Part shown: one piece after another, positions 21,566-31,572 of the stretch | Layout: each line of letters begins with the position of its first letter | How positions within the stretch are numbered: position 1 is the stretch's first letter | Origin: Forficula auricularia | Taxonomy: Eukaryota; Arthropoda; Insecta; Dermaptera; Forficulidae | Length of the DNA stretch: 64,000 nt | Direction of reading: 5' to 3' | Assembly: GCA_024734495.1 (NCBI GenBank) | Contig: JALMQS010000187.1 | Span: forward strand, 17,918,455 to 17,982,454 | Notes under the pieces: model-generated | Databases searched by the model: none | Told to the model about the DNA's origin: nothing | The model's input: the letters and a program-made list of their open reading frames with translations, nothing else | Made by a program: the position numbers and the translations under genes

Positions 21566-22040
21566 CAGTTGTGGATTTAGGTGTTTGGAGACTCTGGGCA
21601 CCAGAACTAAAAAGGACCCTATATTATTTATTTGATAAATTTACCAATAACATTTATATGATTCATAATAATGCTCATCCATAAGACTTTTTTTTATAAA
21701 TTTTATTAAACCAATTATTTTATATGAATTAATGTATACATTGTATTTGAGCTTTGACTCCGGAGATTACTTCTCCACCATCGAGTGTCCTTGATCATCT
21801 TTTTAGTCCTTGTTTTTAATAAGAGGAAAAAACTAATTATATAAAAAAACTTCTTTTCCGATATTTATTTCCAATTCAATCCCCCAACCCTGGGATCCTC
21901 CATCTTCCACCATAAGACTATATTTTAATTAATAAAGGCATTTAATGAAAAACTGAATAGTAATTGGGATTCTATGGAGCCTTCCGGGCCCATAGGCCCT
22001 GAAGTGCCTCCTGGTACGCCCACTATTAAATCCACCACTG
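21566..22040. mobile_element. hAT MITE with nested SINE
   Basis: The ends are inverted: CAGTTGTGGATTTA at the left and the complement of CAGTGGTGGATTTA at the right. The 8-bp flanks CGTGAATG and CGTGAACA agree at 6 of 8. The SINE-like insert at 21689-21909 is nested in it. No ORF. Confidence 0.75.
21689..21909 (-). mobile_element. SINE-like retroposon, copy 1
   Basis: Flanked by a 10-bp duplication CCATAAGACT (21679-21688 and 21910-21919). On the minus strand it ends in an A-rich tail. It matches the copy at 42457-42682, which has a different target duplication. The box GGTGGAGAAGTAATCTCCGG is common to both. No convincing tRNA B box, so the head type is unknown. Confidence 0.8.
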
Positions 22041-22262
22041 CGTGAACAATTAATATTCGATAATTTATAAAATTTCATTTTATGCATTTATAAATAACGG
22101 ATTTAAAGATTTTTAATATTTCTCGAGAATCATATAATTACTTTTTTTGTTTGATAGTAATTACCTACTCGGTAAGCGAATCAGACTAGTAATTAATTCA
22201 CGCATTTTTTTTTTAATTTGCTCATTGTACTTAAAAATGTCTGAAACGTGCAACGCTTAGAT

Positions 22263-22703
22263 TTATAGATATCCAGAATTTTCCATAACGCTTTTGAGAA
22301 TTCGGATCATATTGTCCCAAAANNNNNNNNNNNNNNNNNNNNNNNNNNNNNNNNNNNNNNNNNNNNNNNNNNNNNNNNNNNNNNNNNNNNNNNNNNNNNN
22401 NNNNNNNNNNNNNNNNNNNNNNATTTGTTTCCGAAAAGTAAGTATTCTGGGTGCGAATCCTGCAACACTGTGAACAGTATTATTATATTCCTTGATACAT
22501 TCATCTGCTATCGCAGTCCAATTTCTTCTTTTGTTGTCCCCATTTATTTTACATCTTATTCTGTTTACGATTGTTTGATTTGCCCTCTCATTTAAACCGT
22601 TCGATTCAGGACAATCAACACAAGTGAATATTAATTTGATATTTTTGTCTTTGAGGTAGTTTTTTAGCTCTTTTGAGTTTATCCCAGCATATTGATCGCC
22701 CAA
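22263..22703 (-). pseudogene. Ty3/gypsy integrase, C-terminal half (frameshifted continuation of pol)
   Basis: Starts with GDQYAGINSKELKNYLKDK and continues to SNGLNERANQTI. The Asp of GDQY and the Glu of NERANQ are separated by 35 residues, the D-35-E spacing of retroelement integrases. The first catalytic Asp lies in the preceding pol frame. The join is out of frame by one base in an A run near 22712-22720, which is either a decayed copy or a sequencing error. A 100-N gap (22323-22422) interrupts it; the last 19 codons after the gap (WDNMIRILKSVMENSGYL) may not be contiguous. No LTR or env follows. Confidence 0.85.
22323..22422. other. Assembly gap (100 N)
   Basis: Exactly 100 N inside the retrotransposon integrase; real length unknown. 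Confidence 0.99.
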
Positions 22704-22711
22704 TAATGTCT

Positions 22712-25257
22712 TTATTGAATTTTTTTTGTTATTGGGTCAATCAATTTTATAAAATCATTTGCTGTCTGTGTTTTTGAGGTCAGAGCAAATACATATCTTG
22801 TCATATGGTCCACTAGGATGTGCATATATTTTTTAGATGATTTATTCCCAGAAAATCCTCCAATTGTGTCAATTGACATGATTTCATATGGTTCTTTTGC
22901 GGGTCCAAGCTGTGACATTTGTCCTATTAATCTGCTTCTTCTTGATTTGTTTTCAATGCATGTCGAGCATGTTCTGCAAAATTTTTTTATTAATTTGTCC
23001 ATATTCTTGAAATAATAATGAGGTCTTATTTTATTTAGCAAATGCTTAACACCAATATGTCCATAGAAGTCATGAACTTTTTTTATTAATTCATCGCCAA
23101 ATCTTCTTGATACAAATATTCTTTCATTATTTCTCAAACCTTTGAACGCGATATCACCTTTTTTTACTACATTCTTAGAATTATTTAATTCTTCTTTGTT
23201 TAACTCCTGATCATTCATGATTTCTTCCAAAGATATTATATTTACTACTTTTAAGATGTCTTCTTCGTTTTCAAAGCTCTCTAATACTGGGTTTCTTGAT
23301 AGAGAGTCAGCCTCTAAGTTTGTTTTTCCTGGAGAGTATATAATTTTAAAATTATATTGAGACAGATAGAATATCAGTTCTCCGAGAGGTTCATCAGTTC
23401 TTGCTTTTACTCGCAAAGTCTCCAAAGGCTTATGGTCAGTTATTACAGTAAATTGCCGACCTATTAACCAATGTTGCCAGTATTTTATGGCCTCTTTAAT
23501 AGCTAGGCATTCTAGGTATATAGCCTTGTGCTTTTTTTGGGTGGGGTTCAATTTTTTTGAGAAGTAGGCTACTGGGTGGAGAACACCATTTGCCTGTGGT
23601 TGTTTAAGCACACTTCCAAGACCTTCAATACTGGCGTCGGTGTATATAAAAACCTCTTTGTCTTGGTCGTAAATTGAAAGTATTGGGCTTGAACACAAAT
23701 ATTCTTTTATTGAGTTAAATGCTTGCTCGCAACTCTCGCTCCACTCAAACTTGACATTTTTCCTTAATAAGTTGTGTAAAGGCTCTAATGTTTTTACTGA
23801 ATTTTCAATGTATTTATAATAAAAATTACACTTCCCTAAAAATTGTCTTATATTTTTCTTGTTTTTAGGCCTTTCAAAACATTTTATTGCTATAAGGTTG
23901 TCCTTATATGGTCTCACTTGACCTTTCTCAATGATATGGCCCAAATATTTTATTGAATTTTTGGCGAAATTACATTTTAAAAGTTTTAATTTGAAACCTT
24001 CTTTTTGGATCACATCTATTAATAAGTCGATATGCTTTAAATGTTCTTCAAAGGTGTTAGAGAATATCAATATGTCGTCAATATAATTTATGCAAAAATC
24101 ACTTAGTTTGTTTCTTCTTATTATGTTTGCTAACACTCTCTGGAATATACTACTCGACACTTTGAGACCGAATGGCAAAGTAGTCCACTGCCAATGACCA
24201 TTTTGGGTAACAAATCCCAATTTGTCTCTATCTTTACTTCTCACTGGGATTGACCAAAATGCAGAGTTTATGTCTAAAGCTGAGAACCAAGTGCAACTAC
24301 CCGCTTTCACCATTATGTCTTCAATCCTTGGGAAAGGATGACTTTCCGGAATAAGGATCCGGTTAAGTTCTCGGAAATCGACACACAAACGTGATCTTCT
24401 GCCTTCATCCTTCTTGAATGCCAATGTAACTGGGGCTGCAAAAGGTGAACTAGATTCTTCTATTAATCCAGCTTCAAGAAGTTTTGATATTTGGTAGTCA
24501 ATTTCTTTTTGATCTGGTAAAGAGCATCGATATGGTTTCTTTGACACATATTTATATTCCATTAATTTTATTTGAGCTTCCACATTTTGGACTCTTCCAA
24601 CGTCATATTTATCCTTAGCAAAACCTTTTTCTTTTTTTAATAATAAGTTTTTTATATCATTTCTTTTTTTATCGTCTAAATGACTTAAGTAATGTTCATA
24701 TTCATTAATGTTTATATATTCATTTAAATTTATCTGTTTTATTTTATTATTTTCTATTAATTCAATATTATCTATTTTTAATTCTTTTTCAATTATTTTT
24801 GTATTATCATTTGTTTTTTGGAATGTGTCTATCTCTTCTAATTTATTATTCATTTCTTTTAATTTAAAATTATCTTTTTTTATTTCTTTTACATTTTTAC
24901 TGTTAATCTTTTGAAATATTTTTAATTCTTCATTCTGAATCAGTTTAAATTTTTTTATTGCATCTAAGCCAAGTAACATGTCGTATGAAAAGTTATTATT
25001 TTTTACGACATATATATCTATGAAATCAGATATTTTATTTATTTTAAGTAGCAAGTGGGCCCGGCCTTCTACAAAATTCACACCATTTATTGTTTTAAAT
25101 ATTGTTTTATCTTTTTTTATTTTTTTTAGTTCTTGTATTATTTCATAATTTATTAATGACACATTAGAACCTGTGTCATAAACAGCTTCAATATTCCTAG
25201 ATTCATCAACTAGTACATTTAATGTTAACAATGGTGTGATTTTACCGGGGCCGTCTA
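22712..25257 (-). CDS. pol: Ty3/gypsy-type Pol polyprotein (protease, RT, RNase H, integrase N-part)
   Basis: It copies element RNA into DNA and integrates it. Numbering from the first Met at 25231 (839 codons): aspartic protease with DTG at 19-21 and LLGLDA at 86-91; reverse transcriptase about 225-440 with Asp320 in FSALD and the active-site YIDD at 383-386; RNase H about 528-645 with TDAS (Asp532), Glu574, Asp599 in TDHKPL and Asp642. The integrase zinc finger has His720, His725, Cys755 and Cys758, the exact HX4HX29CX2C spacing, and the core begins with Asp788. The frame then hits a stop, and the rest of integrase continues one base out of frame at 22703. The reading frame extends upstream of Met1 to the gag stop, and a slippery site there suggests pol is made only by -1 frameshifting. 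Order PR-RT-RH-IN identifies Ty3/gypsy (Metaviridae); the clade is not decided. Confidence 0.92.
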
Positions 25258-26346
25258 GTTTTTTTGGTTCTTAAACCCCTCAATATTTTCATTTAAATTT
25301 ATTTCATATTTTTCTTTATATCTTTCTCCATTACGACATATAGCAGTAGGATGGTATCTGTTTGGCCATCCTAATTTTTCACATTTGTAACAGGGTGTCT
25401 TTATAACATATCTGTCATTAGGTTTTTTTTTAATTTCTTTTCTATCTTTTTTTAAATATTCTAAATCATATTTTCTAAGAATATTAATCAATTGGTCTGT
25501 ATTTTTTATTTCTTCTTTATCAAGAATATCTTGTATATTTTGAGGTAAACCTATAACAATGTGATTTATTTTTGACACTTCTGAGATTGACGGTTCAGCA
25601 TCTAGTAAGAGACTTTCTTTTTTTAAACTGTAATCAATTATTGAACCATCTATATACTTAAATTTGTAAGCATATCTAACTTCAGCCCAACCTCTTTTTG
25701 CATAAATCAATAAAAAAGATTTTGTCCATTTTGACCAATCGTTATCAGATATCTTTTTCAAGTTACTTCTATACCATTCTTTTGAATTGCCCTCTAGGAA
25801 GAATCTTATAATTTGTATCTTCATAATACTATCATATATTTTATGTCGTTCACATTCTATTTCAAAAAATTTTAACCATTCTGCTGCATTTTGTTGAATG
25901 CCATAAAATTTATTTAAGTTAAATTTTTTTTCGATATCTAATAATATGTTTTCTTTTCTTTTAATTTCTAAGTCCAGGTTATTGAGAGTATCAGTTTTAT
26001 CCTCATCAATTCTGGATCTTATTGAAGAATCTAGACTTCCTTCAGTCGATTCTTCCAAAAAAAAATCTTTAAATATAAAATTATTGTCTTCATCTATATA
26101 TAGTTTCTTAATCTCATCTGATAAAGTTATATTAACATTTCTGAAATGTCCCTCTTTGGACATGCTTTTAAACGCTGACTTTATTAAAGTAATTTGGCTT
26201 AGTTCTTTGTGTGATTTCTCACCTTGATGTTCTTCAGGAAATGCATAGACTAGATTATCCGATATTAATTTTATGCTTTTGATCGAATTCACCAAGGAAC
26301 CTTCAATCTCTTCTTTTTTTAGATGTATCCTTACTTTAATCGGCAT
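25255..26346 (-). CDS. gag: Ty3/gypsy-type Gag
   Basis: 363 codons directly before pol, ending at a TAG that overlaps the slippery heptamer. The middle (WLKFFEIECERHKIYDS, then IRFFLEGNSKEWYRS) is the alpha-helical capsid-type region of metavirus Gag proteins. Near the C-terminus (residues 319-337) there is a zinc-knuckle-like CX2CX9HX4C (CYKCEKLGWPNRYH, then PTAIC). The canonical spacing is CX2CX4HX4C, so the second loop is five residues longer. The start is the first Met; a non-coding leader lies upstream. Gag would form the virus-like particle in which reverse transcription occurs. Full-length and open, so the insertion may be recent. Confidence 0.85.
   Translation of the reverse strand: MPIKVRIHLKKEEIEGSLVNSIKSIKLISDNLVYAFPEEHQGEKSHKELSQITLIKSAFKSMSKEGHFRNVNITLSDEIKKLYIDEDNNFIFKDFFLEESTEGSLDSSIRSRIDEDKTDTLNNLDLEIKRKENILLDIEKKFNLNKFYGIQQNAAEWLKFFEIECERHKIYDSIMKIQIIRFFLEGNSKEWYRSNLKKISDNDWSKWTKSFLLIYAKRGWAEVRYAYKFKYIDGSIIDYSLKKESLLLDAEPSISEVSKINHIVIGLPQNIQDILDKEEIKNTDQLINILRKYDLEYLKKDRKEIKKKPNDRYVIKTPCYKCEKLGWPNRYHPTAICRNGERYKEKYEINLNENIEGFKNQKN
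25258..25264 (-). promoter_or_regulatory. -1 ribosomal frameshift site A-AAA-AAC at the gag/pol junction
   Basis: On the minus strand the last gag codons are CAA AAA AAC TAG. The heptamer A AAA AAC is in the X XXY YYZ register for -1 slippage and directly precedes the gag stop. After a slip the pol frame opens with CTA GAC GGC CCC and runs into the protease without a stop. A GC-rich GGCCCCGG follows. Function is inferred from the register; no pseudoknot was verified. Confidence 0.8.
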
Positions 26347-26870
26347 CTTTTGGTGGTAGGAAAAAAAATCGATTTGTAAGTTTCTTCTTAGGTAAATAAA
26401 AATCGAATTCTGAAATTGAATTTTGTTTTAATAGGTTATGATATAATGTACATTAATATTTACAAATTATATACAAATTAAATACAGATCAAATATTGAA
26501 CAATACCTGAAATTGAATTTTGAATCGATTTTTCAGGTCCTTTATTATCTCTTATTAATAATTATAATTTTTGATTTATTAAGTTACACGTCAGCTGAGA
26601 CTGATGTCATGTCATTGGGACTGGTTGGCTGGCTCGCTTGTGCTGTCTCGAGTTTGACGCGCAGTTTTCAAACTTACATATATATATTTGTATTTTTTTT
26701 AATTTGGTTACCGTGCGTCGCTTGGTGGCTCCAGGTACTTTTATTTTAAAGTTGCTAATTTTAAAGGACTATATTTTTATTTTTTTTGTCCTTATTTTCC
26801 CGATACCAAATTTAATAATTTAATCGATGGACATAACTAATCAAAATATAATTTTATCCAATTTATTTAC
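26347..26870. other. Presumed 5' leader of the gypsy element and host flank
   Basis: I looked for a direct repeat between here and 20.5-22.2 kb that would be the LTR pair and found none beyond a 23-24 bp phrase (TTTGCTCATTGT.CTTAAAA at 20775 and 22216), which is on one side only. No primer-binding site was recognised. Confidence 0.4.
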
Positions 26871-26910
26871 AGGCCAAACACTTCCATGTCCCTTTCTTCT
26901 TCTTTCAGGA

Positions 26911-27232
26911 AAATTCCCGAGCATAGAAAGGCAGCTGCAAAAATTCAATTAATTAGTATAATCGATTCTTTCGGTACCTCTACTCCAAATACTACATATC
27001 CAAACACAATGTGGCGAAATTATAATGAGTATGAGTATGATCGTGGATACTTCACTCCAGAGGCTGGGTCTTCTACTTCTGCTGCAGCAAGTCAACAATC
27101 ACGATTACGCCCTGAAGAACATAATACTACACACCTACTTCAGCTCAACCATCACATGAACGCCCAGAGTCGCGGATTTCTAATGCAACTTCAAGTGCCT
27201 CTCAAGATTCTGATATTTTTCATTTATTTTGA
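26911..27232 (+). pseudogene. BESS-motif protein C-terminal exon (MADF-BESS-like), frameshifted
   Basis: After a polypyrimidine/CAG acceptor (ends 26910) the plus strand reads KIPEHRKAAAKIQLISIID, resembling the BESS motif (LP-x-x-R-K-x-x-x-K-I-x-I-x-x-L) that ends MADF-BESS DNA-binding proteins. A Ser/Thr-rich tail follows. Near 27130 the frame shifts by one base and continues PTSAQPSHERPESRISNATS, then QDSDIFHLF and a stop at 27230-27232. Such proteins often accompany PIF/Harbinger transposases, and a Harbinger transposase exon lies just beyond. The N-terminal MADF exons are missing; the gypsy insertion occupies the place where they would be. Could also be a host gene fragment. Confidence 0.5.
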
Positions 27233-27323
27233 ATTTTCATTTTTTTTTGTACTACATAATTGGTATTACATTAATTAAATAAATAAAAAAATCTTCTTAG
27301 TTCAATATTTTGGTTTGACTTAC

Positions 27324-27619
27324 CTCAGTGTTATAAATAGCTTTTCTTCCGGAGAAATACAGGGTCGCATATTAGTATCTGTCCCAGTTATGTGTGATTT
27401 CAGAAGACACAATAGCTCATCAAACGAACGTACAGAAATTCTTGCGTAATTAAAAAATTTACGTGGGTACTTTCTAACCTCTTCATAAAATATTTTAAAC
27501 ATTCCTTTTATTCTCCGTTCTTGCAACAAAGGATGTATCCAATACTCTTTTGGTTTTCTTTTCTTTTTTTTTCTCTTTATAATTAGTAACGCTACTATTG
27601 CAACTTCTTCGACGTCCAT
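27324..27619 (-). pseudogene. PIF/Harbinger transposase, first exon
   Basis: A 98-codon minus-strand frame contains KEYWIHPLLQERRIKGMF, then RKFFNYARISVRSFDELL, HITGTDTNMRPCISPEEKLF and ITLR. This is the N-terminal region of HARBI1-like transposases (x-R-x-W-V-H-P-L-x-x-R, F-x-x-Y-x-R-M-S-x-x-x-F-D-x-L-L, N-M-R-x-x-I-x-x-x-E-R-L-x-x-T-L-R). It ends at a good donor (GAG|GTAAGT, donor at 27323-27318), exactly where the family would continue with Y/L-A-T-G. No second exon with the catalytic DDE residues is found below 27320, so the gene is incomplete. A GTCGCCGAGAGACC / CTCCGGCGAC hairpin at 27765-27800 may be a subterminal repeat. Confidence 0.75.
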
Positions 27620-27879
27620 TCTGCACGAATGTACAAGAAATACTACCTAAGGAAACGATCACAGTGTAAGCAACTGTCGAGGCGACCGGACCAAAATTCC
27701 TATTAAAAAAAAATCCCTAAATCCAGTCGCTCGGCTGGTCGCTCAGCCGAGTTGCCAATGTTTTTTTGGTCGCCGAGAGACCAAGTCTCCGGCGACCAGT
27801 CGACAGTGCGTAATAGGCCTAATAGGCCGTAGAAAATTTGTTCAATTTTCTGATTTTTTTGCAACCCTCTCATAAATAA

Positions 27880-28705
27880 ACTGACATGTTCTGATGTGGC
27901 CATCCACTTGACTTTACCATACAACCTGGCCCCTCACTTATATTTAATATTTAATAAAATTATTTATAATCATGTAGTAGGGGGGTTAGTTTTTGTATTT
28001 TTAGACTTCTGGGGGCCCACGGATTATGTATATAAAATTTGGTTGAGTTTGGTACAAGGGTCTAGTTTTTTAATTTTTGACCGTACACTCCCCATTTTGG
28101 GTGGTTAGTTGTTGCATTTTTAGTCTTCTGGGGTCCCACTGATTATGCATACAAAATTTGGTTGAGTTTGGTACAAGGGCCTATTTTTTAATTTTTTGAC
28201 CCTACACCCCCCCCCCCATTTTGGGCGATTAGTTTTTGCATTTTAGACTTCTGGGGGTCCACTGATTATGTATACAAAATTTGGTTGAGTTTGGTACAAG
28301 GGCCTAGATTTTTAATTTTTAATCCCCCCTCCACCCCCTTAATTTTGGGTCGATATGCTCCAAAATCTAATCAGCTCTTAATCTCAATGGACCAAAACTA
28401 CGTGTGAAATTTGGTTTTGATATTCACACTAGTTTATGGCTAGCTTGTCCACAAAAATTTGGTAACGCACAGACTAACAGACATTTTGACAAAACATTTA
28501 TTATCTCCAAAAATATAATTTTTTCGATGTTCACTTATTAAGACTTTTTTGTAGAGCGAAATGCAATGGGTTGGCTCAATTTTTTTAATCAAACTAGTTT
28601 CAGCCGTTTTTGAGATATTTCGAAAAAATAAGCAAAAAAACACTTTTTTCATGCACGATTAAAATACTTGACCATACCCTGAATGGTAAAGTAAAACAAT
28701 CTATG
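27880..28705 (-). repeat. Repeat family A, reverse copy
   Basis: In reverse from GCACGATTAAAATACTTGAC back to CATCCACTTGACTTTACCAT. It has three internal tandem units with G/C runs, like the 14240 copy. Confidence 0.8.
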
Positions 28706-29620
28706 GTACTATAAAGAAGTGAATCATTAAGAATATTCTAGTTATATTATATTACACAATGTCATTTGGAAATCTAATTTCTCTCTCAATTACCGATCCA
28801 GAAAAGCTTTAACTGAAACATAGGTATTTCCAAGAACATGGCCAAGTCGTATATCCATATTTTTTGTTTGAGACTTTGCTTTCACAAAATACTATCAATA
28901 CAGTCTGGTAATGGGTTCAGAAACAGAGAAGAAGAAAACAGATAATGTAAATTATTATTTCTTATAAATAATCATCAAGCCTAAACTGAAAAACACTCCT
29001 TTTCTGAAGCCTAATCATGCAACTTGACTTGCAACTCGTAAAGCAAGATTTAAATCTCTTTGCGAAATTCAGCGAGTCTGGACCATTCTTGAAACATCAC
29101 TGACCTTTTCTATCCTCTATCATGATCTATCTCTCTTTGAACAAAAATCTGCCTGAACAGCGAATGCCATATAACTCTTGACAAGATGACAAGATATAAT
29201 ATCATTAACAATAAATTCTTTTTAAGAAGAATCTTGTCTGACTTCAACTGAGTTGTTTTGGAATTCATTTTTTTTTTTTTTTAATGAATTTTACTTTAGA
29301 CCAGAGATTTTCAAAAGGATACCGCATTGTTCAGAAGTACTGCGAAAATATTTGATTTTTTTTTAATGTACTTTTTGATTGTGTTTGTGCACTAAGTGGA
29401 CTCTGTTAAAGAGGGATTCTTGTTAGACTTACTCACCTCAACAAATTAAGTCCGTGAATGAAGGGTGAACAAAAAAATTCTTTAAATTCTGAAAAATGGG
29501 CAAAATTTCATTGTGTAAAATATAAATTGTAAAACATAATTCTGAAAGTATTTAACTCAAAATGTAGAAATTCAATAACTTTTAAGGAGTTAGGTGTTGG
29601 ATCTAGGTGAAACATTTTAA
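28706..29620. other. Non-coding, unassigned
   Basis: AT-rich, with no ORF or repeat I can support. Confidence 0.5.
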
Positions 29621-29623
29621 TAT

Positions 29624-29784
29624 AATAATAAAACTTGAGCAAGATGCGAGGTAGGTTTCACAAAAAGATTTCTTTGACTCCTGATGATGGGCTCACCCCC
29701 GAAATATATCGAATTCAAAACTCAATTTTGTTTTATTTCTGCTTTGTGAAACCCACCTCGCATCTTGCTCAAGTTTTATTATTA
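29624..29784. mobile_element. 160-bp inverted-repeat element carrying one hammerhead-like core
   Basis: Arms AAAACTTGAGCAAGATGCGA and GGTAGGTTTCACAAA are inverted at the other end (TTTGTGAAACCCACCTCGC, ATCTTGCTCAAGTTTTATT). The loop between them is almost entirely the hammerhead-like motif, here present once. Sequence unlike the 20- and 56-kb elements. Confidence 0.75.
29673..29719 (+). ncRNA. Hammerhead-ribozyme-like motif, best-preserved core
   Basis: CTGATGA (29681-29687), stem II GGG/CCC, then GAAATATATC (29701-29710): GAA, palindromic stem III ATATAT, C17. Stem I pairs TC with GA beside the core, then after a C/AT internal loop TTTGA (29673-29677) with TCAAA (29715-29719). All core nucleotides of a type I hammerhead are present except for one extra base (T) after A9 and a poorly paired base of stem II. 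Stem III is too short to fold alone, so a dimer would be needed. Confidence 0.6.
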
Positions 29785-29789
29785 AGTAG

Positions 29790-30345
29790 AAATTCACATC
29801 GAGGGTTGAATCAATAAATGTTTTAGAAACTCTTTATTGAAAATTACAAAAATGATCCAAATCTGTTTGCGAGTATATCGTAGGTTCCACACATATATGG
29901 ATATTGAACTAACTGAATTTGGAGAAGGGGGCTACATTTTATGTATCTTGAATTTCAATAGTAAAGAGAAATCGTGGAAGGCTTTACCCCATACTCCCCT
30001 CATTGCTGTTTTAATCATTTTTATTACCTTTACGTAAGTCAACAAACAATAAAAGGACACGAGGAACAATATTTTTTTTTATATATTTTGTTTATTGGGC
30101 CTCCGAGAGCGGGCTGCCTCTTACAAAGATAAAGTTCATTACACCTTCAGCTTACAATATAAAAGCTCATTACACCTTCAGCTTCAGAACAAATAAATTC
30201 AGATTCAGAGCGGGTGGATGAGAGAGCCAGGATTAATCCTGACTCACATTTCACATTTATCTTTTTTTTTGTATTTACAATTAATAATCATACGCCACCC
30301 GCTCTATATGTTCTTCTGCTGAAAGTGTAAAAATTAAGGAGAGAT
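29790..30345. other. Non-coding, possible decayed elements
   Basis: GAGCGGGTGG near 30208 and CCACCCGCTC near 30295 are inverted about 90 bp apart, and ATTACACCTTCAGCTT is repeated at 30140 and 30170. I cannot assign a class. Confidence 0.4.
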
Positions 30346-30349
30346 CCCC

Positions 30350-30600
30350 TCATCGCCCTATATGTCAAATTGTTTATTGTTTTTTGCGATATACCCAGGG
30401 CGATGAGGGAGCTCCACCGCTTTATGCCACCACACTCCCTTTCCACGAGAGTGTGATGGCCTCGACCCTGACCGAGCCCGCCCCGACGCCAAATCGCTCC
30501 GCAATATTGTCCACCAGACTGGAGTTGCCCCTATTTTTTGTTGCAGAACTCCCGCATGTACAAGTCTTGACATGTTTACTCAATTACTTTCGACTCTGCT
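30350..30600. other. GC-rich patch, decayed coding-like sequence
   Basis: More GC-rich than everything around it and open on both strands for about 70 codons (minus: VELPHRPGYIAKNNK), with no motif I recognise. Probably a transposon fragment; function unknown. Confidence 0.3.
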
Positions 30601-30604
30601 AAAT

Positions 30605-30780
30605 TGGTTTAGACTAGGCCATACTAGTTTATCCTAGAGTGTGCATATTTATATCAGGATCAACTAGTTTGGCCTAGGCTAAACTGGTTTATCCTATCGG
30701 GCTTAGGACAAATTAGTTTGGACTAGGCTATACTAGTTAATCCTATCGCGTATAGGAAGAACTAGTTTAGCCTAGGCTCC
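30605..30780. repeat. ~50-bp tandem repeat built of ACTAGT/CCTAGG palindromes
   Basis: TAGTTTGGCCTAGGCTAAAC, TAGTTTGGACTAGGCTATAC and TAGTTTAGCCTAGGCTCC begin successive units about 50 bp apart, each with TTTATCCTA-type endings. Confidence 0.7.
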
Positions 30781-30999
30781 TAAAAATCGGGTTTGGCCGG
30801 TAACAGATATAATTATGTTGAAAAAAGAATCAATAATTTCTTGAGATGTTGCCTCTAATATTGAATTCAATCAAAGAATGTATAATATCTATATTTCTCG
30901 CTTATAGTGAATATTTTCTATACGGAGAATTGACTAGATTTTGATCTCTCTAGTATTAGAAGTTAAAGTTCAAAAATAATTTTTTTAAATTATTTAATT

Positions 31000-31051
31000 T
31001 AGATTTTAAGACGATGTAATAATATATTTTATTACATCGTCTTAAAATCTA
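31000..31051. repeat. Perfect 21-bp-arm hairpin
   Basis: TAGATTTTAAGACGATGTAA plus T (31000-31020) is exactly complementary to 31031-31051 around a 10-base AT loop. No terminator context; it may be a tiny MITE or a miRNA-like hairpin. Confidence 0.7.
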
Positions 31052-31059
31052 CTCTTATT

Positions 31060-31290
31060 AAACGAGAAAAACTTGTATATATATTTATTTGTTTGTATAT
31101 TTGTATCTTTGTTCTATTTTGAAAACGGCTCTACCGATTTTGATGAAACCAACTCTATTAACAAGTTTTGAGGTTGAATAAACGATCTGGCTAGGTCTGG
31201 ACCTCGACAACTTTCATCTTAATTGACCTTTTCTTAATTAAAGTAATTATTGATAGATGAAACTCTTAATAAAAATGTTTCTTTACATTT
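31060..31290. repeat. Possible Helitron 5' fragment
   Basis: AAAACGGCTCTACCGATTTT near 31120 is a phrase common in non-autonomous Helitrons of arthropods, but no TC start or CTRR end is seen. Confidence 0.35.
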
Positions 31291-31572
31291 TTTTCAATTA
31301 TCTTTTATTTATTAATTTATCAAATTTGCGTTCTTATATATTGCTAAGTAATTTCTACTCATTCGAAAATTAAAAATCATAAATTATATAAATAACTTTA
31401 TTATCATCTAAAAAATATTAGAGTTAATCAATACGGCTAAAAATTTTATCCCCCTTAAAAAATCACACTCCATAAATACTGGCTATTATTAATAATTGTA
31501 TAACTCCATTATTTTCTTGAATATATTAAATATTGAAAATCAAAATGTGTATAAAATTACTATCTTTAATTT

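Noticed and set aside
24708..26227. Plus-strand hydrophobic or Ser-rich frames inside the gypsy element
   Set aside because: Antisense shadows of gag and pol.
20561..27300. LTR pair of the gypsy element
   Set aside because: I compared 20.5-22.2 kb with 26.35-27.3 kb and found no long direct repeat. The short repeat at 20775 and 22216 is on one side only.
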